This document shows positions 54,962 to 63,665 of a stretch of DNA of 64,000 bases, piece by piece. Source of the stretch: Arachidicoccus soli (lineage in GTDB: Bacteria; Bacteroidota; Bacteroidia; Chitinophagales; Chitinophagaceae); assembly GCF_003600625.1 (NCBI RefSeq), contig NZ_CP032489.1, forward strand, positions 3,348,001 to 3,412,000, in the 5' to 3' direction. Numbering within the stretch: position 1 is the stretch's first letter; every line of letters begins with the position of its first letter. A model generated the notes under the pieces. It saw nothing but the letters and a program-made list of their open reading frames with translations, was not told the origin of the DNA and did no database searches. A program made the position numbers and the translations under genes.

Positions 54962-56089
54962 TTATAATCCAGATCTCATTAATACTTTGTCAACACGCAG
55001 GTTATTCGGACTACTTGCAAAAGAAGGAATTTTGTAAGGTTCGGTAACATTTGCGATTCCTGCATTTCCCGGATCAATTATACGAAGATCGATAGTAGAG
55101 GTAAGTGATCCCACATTAGGGATATTTAAAACACCATCTTCGCCACCATCTATACTTCCAGGGCTGAATCCCCAAGGGTTACGCATAGAAAATAAAGCAT
55201 TTTGATCTCCTGTAATCATCACAGTATATGCATGACCTGTTACGGTTTGATAAACACCAATAGATGATACAACATTAAATCCACCAGTAATAAAATATCC
55301 TTTAGCAAGGCATACTTGTACAACTCTTTGTAAATGGTCAGGCGTCAAACTTCCGGCAGCAAAGGCAAAGCTACTACCGTTTCCAGTAAATAGAGGAAGG
55401 ACATATTCACTTCCAATACCCCCAATATCAGGATTCACTTTATAAATATAATTGTACTTCATAATTGCCTTCTCTAATACTGTCGCCCATGTCGCTTTAT
55501 TATCTTTACTAGAACAAGCTGCAATCACACCATCACTTCCGACAAGAAATTTCGAAGTAACAACTACAGTAACTGGGTTTCCTTGTGGATCGTACATAGA
55601 AACAGTATAAGTACCGTCTCCATTATCTTTAATTATTTTTTGAATAAAAGAAGGGTCCTCGTAGGCGATACAAGCCAAAGCTGCAAGTCCATCACAATCC
55701 CCAATACTATGTTGATTGACCTCAACAGGACTTGGTTTACCATATAAGTAAAGCACTACAGCACAATTAGCCCAATGCAATCCAGAAGTAGAAGCTGGTA
55801 CAGGTGGTTCATTAGCTGCAGTATTCAACCATACTCTATCAGCATCAACTGTTACATGTCGACCTGCATAATGAATACCCATTGGTGTGAGATTTGAATA
55901 AGTATTACCATTTGAATAAGCCATTAAGTTGGCGATAGAACTATCGGCATAATTGGGAACATCCCCTGTTTTAGGTGGATTAGGAGAAGTTGGGCTAGCA
56001 TCTTTAGGAGTTGTATTAACACTGCTCTTAGTACAGCTAAAAAAAGTAAAAGAAAGTAATATTGCGACGCCAATAAATATCTTCTTCAT
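54962..56089 (-). CDS. Calpain-like (C2 family) cysteine protease lipoprotein
   Basis: This 375-residue predicted surface lipoprotein has signal MKKIFIGVAILLSFTFFSC (lipid Cys19) and a Pro/Ser/Thr-rich linker (residues 20-45). The body has the calpain catalytic set in order: Cys132 in HSIGDCDGLAALA, His286 in VTGHAYTVMI and Asn304 in SMRNPWGF. Between them lies DNGDGTYTVSMYDPQG, like the calpain core strand block. In animal calpains Cys is followed by Trp; here it is followed by Asp. It lacks EF-hand and C2 regulatory domains. It lies in a PUL between the surface glycan-binding lipoprotein and a metalloprotease, so it may cut glycoprotein backbones at the cell surface. Confidence 0.82.
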   Translation of the reverse strand: MKKIFIGVAILLSFTFFSCTKSSVNTTPKDASPTSPNPPKTGDVPNYADSSIANLMAYSNGNTYSNLTPMGIHYAGRHVTVDADRVWLNTAANEPPVPASTSGLHWANCAVVLYLYGKPSPVEVNQHSIGDCDGLAALACIAYEDPSFIQKIIKDNGDGTYTVSMYDPQGNPVTVVVTSKFLVGSDGVIAACSSKDNKATWATVLEKAIMKYNYIYKVNPDIGGIGSEYVLPLFTGNGSSFAFAAGSLTPDHLQRVVQVCLAKGYFITGGFNVVSSIGVYQTVTGHAYTVMITGDQNALFSMRNPWGFSPGSIDGGEDGVLNIPNVGSLTSTIDLRIIDPGNAGIANVTEPYKIPSFASSPNNLRVDKVLMRSGL

Positions 56090-56248
56090 AATTTCTCTTT
56101 ATAATTTATTAATCAAAAAATCAATGGCTATCTGCAATTTGGCTTCTCCTAATGGTTGGTGTCTTCAACCGCCATTCTGTTCCGATTGGTTTGATACCGG
56201 CATATAATGAAATTACACTGGGTGCTCGCGCCTTATTCCAATGTATAC

Positions 56249-56335
56249 CGTCATTTCGAGTGCAATGAGAAATCTCATTTATTTCCTCTTCCCTTGTTAA
56301 GGAGATTCCTCTGTCCCTCGTCTGTCGGAATGACG
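56249..56335. repeat. Imperfect palindromic intergenic repeat
   Basis: The unit starts CGTCATTTCGAGTGCAATGA and ends CTGTCGGAATGACG, so its outer ends are near-inverted copies (GTCATTTCGA and TCGGAATGAC). Inside it contains AGAAATCTCAT and AAGGAGATTCCT. Similar GTCATTTCGA-bounded palindromes recur in Bacteroidota genomes. It is richer in GC than the flanking PUL genes and lies between the calpain-like and the surface lipoprotein genes. Confidence 0.55.
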
Positions 56336-56430
56336 CCGAATGTTTGCGCGTTATCTTGACGTGTGCCGTTATCTCGGCCATCGGGAGAAAGCTCAATATT
56401 ATTTCGCCTAATACTGCCATTCCTACCATT

Positions 56431-56462
56431 TTCTATCGGTCGGCGTCTCACCCACCGATAGA
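56431..56462. repeat. Perfect 10-base hairpin in the same gap
   Basis: TTCTATCGGT and ACCGATAGAA are perfect inverted copies around a 12-base GC-rich loop, 24 bases past the end of the surface lipoprotein gene. On the minus strand only AAAATGG follows, so it is not a standard terminator. Together with the repeat at 56249 it makes up a GC-rich insertion-like patch of about 220 bases. Confidence 0.55.
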
Positions 56463-56486
56463 AAAAATAGTTAAACACCGTACCTA

Positions 56487-57479
56487 TTAATAAAACTGCA
56501 ACAATCTCCACTCTGTGCATTGGAATAAACCCGTGTTACCGTTATTATTCGCTGTAATATTAAGCCTATAATAAGTGTAAGCAGTATTATTGGTTGTATT
56601 AAATTGAATTGTTTGTTTTCTTCCAGAAAATACCTGATTTGCTCTTGAATCAATAACAGTCCAGTTTGTACCATCATTAGAAGCAGCCAAATTCCAATCC
56701 TTAGGATCCCGTTCTGGAGCATCGCCACCTGAAGTCAAAGTATAACCATTAATAACCGTTGCCGATGGAAACTTTAACTGCACATACATATCGGTATGGA
56801 AAGTAAACAATAAATATTTAGTCGATAAATCGTTATCTACCAGATGGATCGCCGATTCTCCTGCATCATTATGGCTTGGAGCGTCGTCATAATTAAAAGT
56901 AAATGCAGCTTGCGCAGTAAGGTCTCTTGATCTTATATTTAAGGTATCTATTCTAAAATAGGTAACGGTCAACGATGTGTCCAATTTACCGGAAGAAACA
57001 CTCGTGAGTTTAACCGGCAAAAGATAATGTGTACCTAAAGCCAATTTACTCGTAGTAATAGATAGAGACAGGGGAGCCGAACTTGTAGAATCTGCTTTAA
57101 GCACAGTGGATAAACCCGAAATTGTATAAGAACTCTCAGGCAATACTACATAATGGTTACCCAAATAAGCGTTATCAATATTATATTGCGCTACGAGTGA
57201 AGTATCTACTTCAAAGTTTCCTGTAATATCAGTTGCTGCACTTTTAAATCCTCCATAAGCAATACCAAAATATACCGTTTGCGGAGAGTCTAATTTGTAT
57301 AAAGAAAGATTGCCCCTATCCTGAAATGCTTGCGGCATATATATAGTACCCTCTTCTGGAGAAGTTAGTGTATTGTACTTTACGCAGCTCGAGAAATAGA
57401 TGCAACACCCCAAAATAGCAACCAAAAGAAACATTCTTTTTTCCCTATTCACTATAGAATATTTTATTTTATATTTCAT
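56487..57479 (-). CDS. DUF1735-like / F5/8 type C surface lipoprotein (predicted glycan-binding)
   Basis: This ~330-residue surface lipoprotein of the kind encoded after SusD has its lipobox at FSSCVKYNTL. The first half (YMPQAFQDRGNLSLYKLDSP and VYFGIAYGG) resembles the DUF1735 beta-sandwich. The second half resembles an F5/8 type C (discoidin) module, with HLVDNDLSTKYL near its start, DPKDWNLAASNDGTNWTVIDSR, and a final strand CTEWRLLQFY. Such proteins bind glycan at the cell surface and help SusCD. The frame is open to 57503; the ATG at 57479 gives a basic n-region, and a later Met would leave none. Confidence 0.82.
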   Translation of the reverse strand: MKYKIKYSIVNREKRMFLLVAILGCCIYFSSCVKYNTLTSPEEGTIYMPQAFQDRGNLSLYKLDSPQTVYFGIAYGGFKSAATDITGNFEVDTSLVAQYNIDNAYLGNHYVVLPESSYTISGLSTVLKADSTSSAPLSLSITTSKLALGTHYLLPVKLTSVSSGKLDTSLTVTYFRIDTLNIRSRDLTAQAAFTFNYDDAPSHNDAGESAIHLVDNDLSTKYLLFTFHTDMYVQLKFPSATVINGYTLTSGGDAPERDPKDWNLAASNDGTNWTVIDSRANQVFSGRKQTIQFNTTNNTAYTYYRLNITANNNGNTGLFQCTEWRLLQFY

Positions 57480-57527
57480 TTCTATTAAATTTAAGTCTAA
57501 CATGGAGATATTTTAATTCCGTAAATT

Positions 57528-59387
57528 TTACCAGCCTGGATTTTGGACCAACAATTTATCTTTCAAAATTTCATTATTTGGAATAGGCCACAAATAATCT
57601 CTTGGCAAGAAGCGCCTTCTTTGTTCAAGTGTCTTTTGATAAAACGCATCCCCGTCTCCAAACATATTCATCCCATAAACATCTGCTCCCATTGTTTGAG
57701 GTGCAATTTTCCAACGGCGGAGATCAAAATAACGCACTTGTTCAAAAGCAAGCTCTACCTGACGTTCGTGCCATATAGCCAATCTCATAGAATCTTGTGA
57801 GGGCGGAATTGAAATATCGCTAGCACCATTACCATAAATAGGTATGCCGGCTCTCTGTCTTATAAGATTAAGATACTTCAGAATATCGGGATTACCAGGA
57901 TCATATTCATTCAACGCTTCTGAGTAATCCAAATATATTTGTGCAAGCCGGATGTAAGGCCAACTTCTGTTATTATGGGAAACTGTCAAATTTTTCCTTA
58001 CATTATAGCCAGTCGATGAAACATCGGTGGTACTCTGTAATCTTCCTGAATTTCCATGTAATTCATAATTAACAAGTACCTGACTGGAGCTACTACCTTG
58101 GTCTAGCCAATAACTATTATTGTATGTAATATCAACATAAAAGCGCGGTTCGCGGTTTGTCCATGGATTATAAGTACTTCTTTGTTGGACATCATAAGGT
58201 GCTTGAAAATTAGAAAACCCTGAGCTTTGATATCCTGAAAGTGGATCAGTTATTGTGCGGCCATTACTCGTAAAAAACGCATCTACCATTGACTGGTTAG
58301 CGGATAAGAAGCCGCCACCTTTTTGAACACTAGGATCTTCTCCAACCAACTTCGGTGTCATGTCATATTCATAAGTGCCGGTACTCCCATTTGAATAACC
58401 CCAAACCCATTCTTTGTTCCAATCGTTAGTAATGACATCGCGGCAAGAATTATACGCGTTCGTAAAGGAATCAGACCCTGTCTCAGTATATAGGCCATAG
58501 GTATTGGGTACAAATTCATCTATAAATGCTTTGGCTGCATCGGCTGCCTTTTTCCACTTGGTTACATCATATTGTTGAGGAATCAATTGTGTACCATCAG
58601 GATTTTTAAGACCGGCATAATCGGTATTGCCATTAAACAATGGACTGGCAGCCAACATCAATGTTTGTTCTATATAAGCTTTACATACGCCGGATGTAAT
58701 GCGACCATACTCAACATTGCTCCCAATACTTATAGGTTGGTCTCCTGGATGACTGGAATTAGATACTGATTCTATTTCATTGTATGCAGAATCTAGCTGA
58801 CCTGTAATATAAGAAACGCAGGAATCAAATGGTGTACGCGCATATAAAATGGCATCCCCCGAGGCATTTGCTGGAATTACATTCGGCAAAATAGGAACGG
58901 GGCCATACAATCTTAGCATCCAAAAATAAAAGATAGCCCTCAAAGCTCTTGCTTCTCCTTTAAAATGTGCTTTTAGGAAATCTGAAACTTCTACAGGATT
59001 TGCTCCATCTATCTTACTTATAAAGTCGGTGGCTGTGCGCACCGGTTTGTAAAAATTAACCCAATAGGTACCACCTATATTGACATCCCAAGTACTTTGG
59101 TTCATCGCATTGCCCGTCGAAACAGCTGGTTGCTCATAATTATTCGCTTCATCCGATGCAGGTGTCCAAGGTCCCGCATAACCGCTAGGGGCAAACCTTT
59201 GGTTAAACTCATCCGGTACATTGGCATATATCTGCGCCAAATAGGCATTTGTATTGGTCAAAGAAGAGAAGATGCTATCTTCTACAAGTAAGCCGCCGGG
59301 TACTGTATTTAGGTATTTTGAACAAGAACTGGTCATTAATAAAATACCCGAACACAAAATGGAAAGAAATATGAATTTTGTTTTCAT
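57528..59387 (-). CDS. susD: SusD/RagB nutrient-binding lipoprotein
   Basis: This ~619-residue outer-surface lipoprotein of the second SusCD pair has signal MKTKFIFLSILCSGILLMTSSC ending in a lipobox. The SusD body shows KGEARALRAIFYFWMLRLYG and the VPILPNVIP block typical of the family. The C-terminal part contains RLAQIYLDYSEALNEYDPG, WHERQVELAFEQVRYFDLRRW and the terminal YLWPIPNNEILKDKLLVQNPGW. The frame is open 46 codons further, because a 23-base direct repeat lies upstream. ATG at 59387 was chosen since only it gives a lipoprotein signal. Confidence 0.95.
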   Translation of the reverse strand: MKTKFIFLSILCSGILLMTSSCSKYLNTVPGGLLVEDSIFSSLTNTNAYLAQIYANVPDEFNQRFAPSGYAGPWTPASDEANNYEQPAVSTGNAMNQSTWDVNIGGTYWVNFYKPVRTATDFISKIDGANPVEVSDFLKAHFKGEARALRAIFYFWMLRLYGPVPILPNVIPANASGDAILYARTPFDSCVSYITGQLDSAYNEIESVSNSSHPGDQPISIGSNVEYGRITSGVCKAYIEQTLMLAASPLFNGNTDYAGLKNPDGTQLIPQQYDVTKWKKAADAAKAFIDEFVPNTYGLYTETGSDSFTNAYNSCRDVITNDWNKEWVWGYSNGSTGTYEYDMTPKLVGEDPSVQKGGGFLSANQSMVDAFFTSNGRTITDPLSGYQSSGFSNFQAPYDVQQRSTYNPWTNREPRFYVDITYNNSYWLDQGSSSSQVLVNYELHGNSGRLQSTTDVSSTGYNVRKNLTVSHNNRSWPYIRLAQIYLDYSEALNEYDPGNPDILKYLNLIRQRAGIPIYGNGASDISIPPSQDSMRLAIWHERQVELAFEQVRYFDLRRWKIAPQTMGADVYGMNMFGDGDAFYQKTLEQRRRFLPRDYLWPIPNNEILKDKLLVQNPGW

Positions 59388-59492
59388 TCGTATATTTTTT
59401 ATTTTTTTTATTATCGAAGTTACCTCGCCTATATTCCAATGTATTGGGAAATTTATTGTGCTTGGTTTTATTCGTATATTTTTTATTTTTTT
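59386..59492. repeat. Direct repeat around the susD start
   Basis: ATTCGTATATTTTTTATTTTTTT occurs at 59386-59408 and again at 59470-59492, 84 bases apart. On the minus strand the right copy reads ATA where the left copy has the ATG start of susD, so a tandem duplication copied the start region of susD. The result is a longer leader with a decoy copy. Confidence 0.7.
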
Positions 59493-59540
59493 CCTCATAA
59501 AATGCTGCATAATTTTATACTTCATTTCATTACTGCTATA

Positions 59541-62500
59541 TTATTTAAAATTAATTCGAATGCCTATTGAGAGGTTTCTAGTATTTGGATAGGTATCTCC
59601 ATCGCCTGTGTTTAATTCGGGATCCCATAATTTAAAAGGGCTCCAATAACACAAATTGATCGCATCAAAATATATCTGAACATTGCTAAGTGCAGCTGCA
59701 TTCAACCATTTCTTATTACGGATATTGTAGCCCACATCCAATGTTTTGAATCGGATAAAGCTTATATCCTTTACCCACCATGTACTCGGAACGGAATTAT
59801 TTAAATTGGCATTTTGACCATATCCCAAACGTGGGTAAAAAGGATGTGACAATGGATTTTCAGGAGTCCATCTGTCATTGGCAATTGCGAACAAGTTCCC
59901 GTCATCACTCGCGTTAAACGGAGATTGTGCAACGCCACTTAGTTCTCTTTGAGCACCCATATTTCCTTGGAAAAATGCACTTATATAAAAATCACTATAG
60001 GTAAAATTAATAGCTGCTCCAAATTCCCATCTAGGAACATCACCGTTGGTGATTTTGGTTTGGTCGTACTGGTTAATAACACCATCACCATTTAAATCTT
60101 TATACTTAATATCCCCTGGTCTTGGATTGCCCACTGCACTTTGATCGGCGCTATTGTCGATTTCAGATTGGCTTTGAAATAATCCTTCTGCAACATATCC
60201 GTAACCAGCCAGAATGCTTTGACCTTTTCTGTCTTGATAAGGATCGGAATAACGCGGCTCATCATCCTGCATCAATTTATTTTGGTTATAAGTAAATGTG
60301 CCATAACCACCCAAAGTCATTTTACGGCCAATCTGTAATGGTTTGAGGGTTATTTGTCCTTCAAAACCGGCAGCATCAACAACTCCATAATTGCCTACTG
60401 GGTTATACTGCAAACCGGCATAATCAGGAAAATCAGCTCGGGTCAAGAATACTTTTGTTCTATGTGAATGAAAATAATCTAATACAAATTGCAAATGATT
60501 ATTCACTGTATTAAAATCCAATCCCAAATCTCTTGTGTGTGCAACCGCCCATTGAACATTGGCCCCATACTGAGAAATATTTACACCACTATATCCTGTA
60601 GTCGACCCTGCTTGGCCAAACGTTGCACCTTTGGCTCCATTAGTAACCAAGGTCAAATAACCAAAACGAATTCCTGTTCCAGGTGCACCTGCTAACCCAT
60701 CAGAATAGCGAATCTTGAAATATTGGAAGATTTTTGATAAAGGTTTAAAGAAATTTTCATTGGATAATACCCAAGCAACTCCAGGTGCAGGAAATAACCC
60801 ATATCTCTTTGTTGGCGCGTAATCTTCTGAGCCATTATATCCCAAATTAAACTCAAAGAAATATTTGTTTTTATAAGAATAAGAAGCCTTCGCCGCATAG
60901 TTTTGTTGGTGGCTAGGAATATTAGTCAAATAATTACCATCAAAAGGGTTCAAAGAACTTAATTGATTATACACCAATAAACCCGAAACATGGCTATTAC
61001 CAAATGTTCTGTCATAATTAATTATCCCTTGAAGTGTATTTTGTCGATTACCCGAATTATTTATCGCAAAATTAAGGTTATCGGAACCTGAAAGAACTTC
61101 TGTTAGATTTAAAGAACCATCCGCATTATAAGGCTGTGCCTGGTTAAGATAATAAAGGCTTCTTGTTCTACTTCGATTGTTTTCATTTTGATTATGTGTA
61201 TCAAATGAATATTGCACATTTGCAGACAAACCTTTTACCCAAAAATCTAAATCTTGCGATAATTGCGCCGTACTGGATATTTGAGATTGATAAATATTAT
61301 CATAGCCTGTTTGCGTAACCAATGCATAAGGATTAGGGGAAGGGGTTGCACCTTCGGCAACACCTGCGACTAAATCACCGGGATAGTTGGCAGGAACACG
61401 CACAGGGCTTGCAGATAAAGAATTCGAGAAAGCCGCCGTTGCACCTGCACCGCCAATGCCACCTACGCCCGGTTGGTTAAAGTTGCTGGTATATCCGGAA
61501 ATGGATAAAGAGAATTTAGTCGTCTTTGTCCATTTCATATCCACATTTGACGTAAAATTGTAACGTTGGTATCGCGTATTGGGATTGTATAGGCTTTGGG
61601 AAGGATCTTGTTTTATCATGGAAGATTCATCATAATAATCCAATGACACATAATATTGCGTATTTTCTGATCCGCCTGTAGCACTTACATTTAATTTTTT
61701 ATTGAAAGAATTTTTATTGAATACCTGATCCAACCAATTCACATTGGGATATACATAATGATTAGCGGTAGGTGACAATGTACTGTCAATGTAATCTTGC
61801 GAATAACTTGGCGCATAACCAGAGGCTAATTCTGCTTCGTTTTTAAGATTCATATATTCACCTGCATTGGCCAATTCAGGAGTTTTAGTAAACTGTGTGA
61901 TGCCCTGTAAATACTGCGCCATTATTTTACTTTTTCCCGAACTACCTCTTTTAGTAGTAATCAATATTACCCCATTGGCTCCCAAAGAACCATAGACCGC
62001 TGTAGCAGACGCATCTTTAAGTATGGTAAACGACTTAATATCTTCCGGGTCGTAGTTATCTAAACTTCTGCCTTGCACACCATCAATGATAATCAACGGC
62101 CCACTTGGATTACTTCCAAAGGTTTGAATACCACGAATCCAAATATCGGCACTATTGCTTCCAGGCAATCCTGAACGCTGAACACCAATTAAACCGGCCA
62201 CACGGCCTGCAAGCATGGTACTCATATTTGCCACAGGGTGTTGTAATTCCCTTGCATCCACTGTAGTTTGTGAACCTACTACACTTATCAGCTTTTGTTT
62301 TTGACCAAAGCCAGAAATAACTACATCATTTAAACTTCCTGCCTGGGCATTCAAAGAAATGTCATAGTTTAATTGATTTTTGAATGACCAGGTATAAGAA
62401 TCATAACCAATATAGCTAGCGCTTAAAGAATCTCCTTTAGTCGCTTCAATAGAGAAAGCACCTGAACCATTTGTTAAAATAGTTTTGCCAGTACTAAGAT

Positions 62501-62663
62501 TTTTAACAGTCGCACCAGATAAAATAGCATCTAGATTGTCTCTAACCGTTCCGGTTATAACAGTTTTCTGGTTTGTATTTATTCCCTGCGCTTGTAAACC
62601 CGTTAAACAAAAAATAAAACAGCAAAAAAAGCAATAAAAGAACTTTATCCTTTTTCTAAACAT
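59541..62663 (-). CDS. susC: SusC/RagA TonB-linked outer-membrane transporter
   Basis: This ~1040-residue outer-membrane importer is the first gene of the mannan-type PUL. The signal peptide has an unusual Phe/Cys-rich core (MFRKRIKFFYCFFCCFIFCL) ending near LQAQG. A carboxypeptidase-regulatory-like domain (TVITGTVRDNLDAILSGATV) follows, then DVVISGFGQKQKLISVVG, a plug with VYGSLGANGVILITTKRG, and the barrel ending TRNLSIGIRINFK. No STN domain is present, so regulation is unlikely to use a FecR relay. The frame is open to 62693; 62663 was preferred for the signal peptide. The SusD gene follows after about 150 bases. Confidence 0.94.
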   Translation of the reverse strand: MFRKRIKFFYCFFCCFIFCLTGLQAQGINTNQKTVITGTVRDNLDAILSGATVKNLSTGKTILTNGSGAFSIEATKGDSLSASYIGYDSYTWSFKNQLNYDISLNAQAGSLNDVVISGFGQKQKLISVVGSQTTVDARELQHPVANMSTMLAGRVAGLIGVQRSGLPGSNSADIWIRGIQTFGSNPSGPLIIIDGVQGRSLDNYDPEDIKSFTILKDASATAVYGSLGANGVILITTKRGSSGKSKIMAQYLQGITQFTKTPELANAGEYMNLKNEAELASGYAPSYSQDYIDSTLSPTANHYVYPNVNWLDQVFNKNSFNKKLNVSATGGSENTQYYVSLDYYDESSMIKQDPSQSLYNPNTRYQRYNFTSNVDMKWTKTTKFSLSISGYTSNFNQPGVGGIGGAGATAAFSNSLSASPVRVPANYPGDLVAGVAEGATPSPNPYALVTQTGYDNIYQSQISSTAQLSQDLDFWVKGLSANVQYSFDTHNQNENNRSRTRSLYYLNQAQPYNADGSLNLTEVLSGSDNLNFAINNSGNRQNTLQGIINYDRTFGNSHVSGLLVYNQLSSLNPFDGNYLTNIPSHQQNYAAKASYSYKNKYFFEFNLGYNGSEDYAPTKRYGLFPAPGVAWVLSNENFFKPLSKIFQYFKIRYSDGLAGAPGTGIRFGYLTLVTNGAKGATFGQAGSTTGYSGVNISQYGANVQWAVAHTRDLGLDFNTVNNHLQFVLDYFHSHRTKVFLTRADFPDYAGLQYNPVGNYGVVDAAGFEGQITLKPLQIGRKMTLGGYGTFTYNQNKLMQDDEPRYSDPYQDRKGQSILAGYGYVAEGLFQSQSEIDNSADQSAVGNPRPGDIKYKDLNGDGVINQYDQTKITNGDVPRWEFGAAINFTYSDFYISAFFQGNMGAQRELSGVAQSPFNASDDGNLFAIANDRWTPENPLSHPFYPRLGYGQNANLNNSVPSTWWVKDISFIRFKTLDVGYNIRNKKWLNAAALSNVQIYFDAINLCYWSPFKLWDPELNTGDGDTYPNTRNLSIGIRINFK

Positions 62664-62839
62664 ATTCCCATTAATTGTATGATTTTCAATCATTTTTGGA
62701 AAGTTTAAATTTGTTAAATAATTTTTTCAAAAAAACGTTTTTGCAATTTAGAGAAAGTCTGTAAAATAATTGTTTATACCCATATTAAGTTTAGGCTACT
62801 CCTTTCCATTGCTTGTGAATGTTTGTTAAAACCTAATGC

Positions 62840-62847
62840 AAACTTAT
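62840..62847 (-). promoter_or_regulatory. -7 box (TAAGTTTG), candidate PUL promoter
   Basis: On the minus strand TAAGTTTG matches TAnnTTTG, about 177 bases upstream of the susC start. The -33 box is not clear. If used, it would start the whole minus-strand PUL transcript. Confidence 0.4.
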
Positions 62848-62941
62848 TTAACATTTAATCAACTTATTGCCAACAAAACACAAACAAAATGTTAACACAT
62901 ATTTAATAGATAAGTTAAATTCATTATGGGCTGAGCCCGGT

Positions 62942-63165
62942 TTAAGCGACGATTAATTTGGGTTTGTTTTGTTGAATGTTGAGAGTTGGATTAGTTTCTT
63001 CATTATCCTTTTTGATAGCAGGTCTGAAGAAGGAGTGCAATAAAATAGCATTAATAATCTTTAAAATAAATCCTTCAAGGGATCAGTGCCTGATATGCTC
63101 CACTTGCCAGATATCTTCAATTCATCGTTGACGGTTTCAGTGAATCTTTAAACTTTTTATTACAG
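62942..63165 (-). pseudogene. Decayed transposase C-terminus (IS982-like)
   Basis: The minus strand reads IEDIWQVEHIRH, then after a TGA stop SLEGFILKIINAILLHSFF, ending NKPKLIVA and TAA. The VEHxRHxS pattern followed by a hydrophobic helix is like the end of IS982-type DDE transposases. Two in-frame TGA codons sit where CGA (Arg) would restore the pattern, so it is a dead remnant without its N-terminal part. The family assignment is tentative. Confidence 0.5.
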
Positions 63166-63665
63166 TTCGAAGGAAATCATCTAAATTAAGTATTTCACTT
63201 AATTTAGGTTTAAGTTGAAAAAAAGGATGTAGTTAATTGATTATAAATCTAATATTTCTTCAAAAAAATGCATCCAGATATTGCCAATTGCCATCTTATT
63301 AGTATCCCAATAGAATAATTATCTTTATTCTTATAATTATTAAATAAGGCTGAATCATTAATTGCAGAATAAGCCAAAAGATTATTGGCGAAAAAAAATT
63401 GTTTCTATCGATGCAGAAAAGCTAAAATAGCACCCCCAAAAACTTAATAATAAGGAAAAATCCTAAATTTATTATTTCCAAAATACTTACGCTTATCTAT
63501 ATTATTATTAATTAAATTAATAATAAAAATCCATTCAATAAATTCCATCACCTATTAATCAAATCCATTAACTTGTTAATAGATATTTAATGATGAATAT
63601 AAAATTCAAATTGGTAAGTATCTTTCAAGAGAAATTCAACGCAATTGAAACACTGGAAGTCCATA
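63166..63665. other. Gene-free AT-rich stretch before the sensor-like gene
   Basis: About 500 bases of very AT-rich sequence. TAAATTAAGTATTTCACTTAATTTA (63183-63207) contains a perfect palindromic stem (TAAATTAAGT with ACTTAATTTA). A 28-codon frame at 63590-63676 overlaps the start of the next gene. No other gene was found. Confidence 0.45.

Noticed and set aside
56121-56520. Two overlapping minus-strand frames of about 80-100 codons between the calpain-like and surface lipoprotein genes
   Set aside because: They run through the palindromic repeat and the hairpin, overlap each other in different frames, and show no domain pattern.
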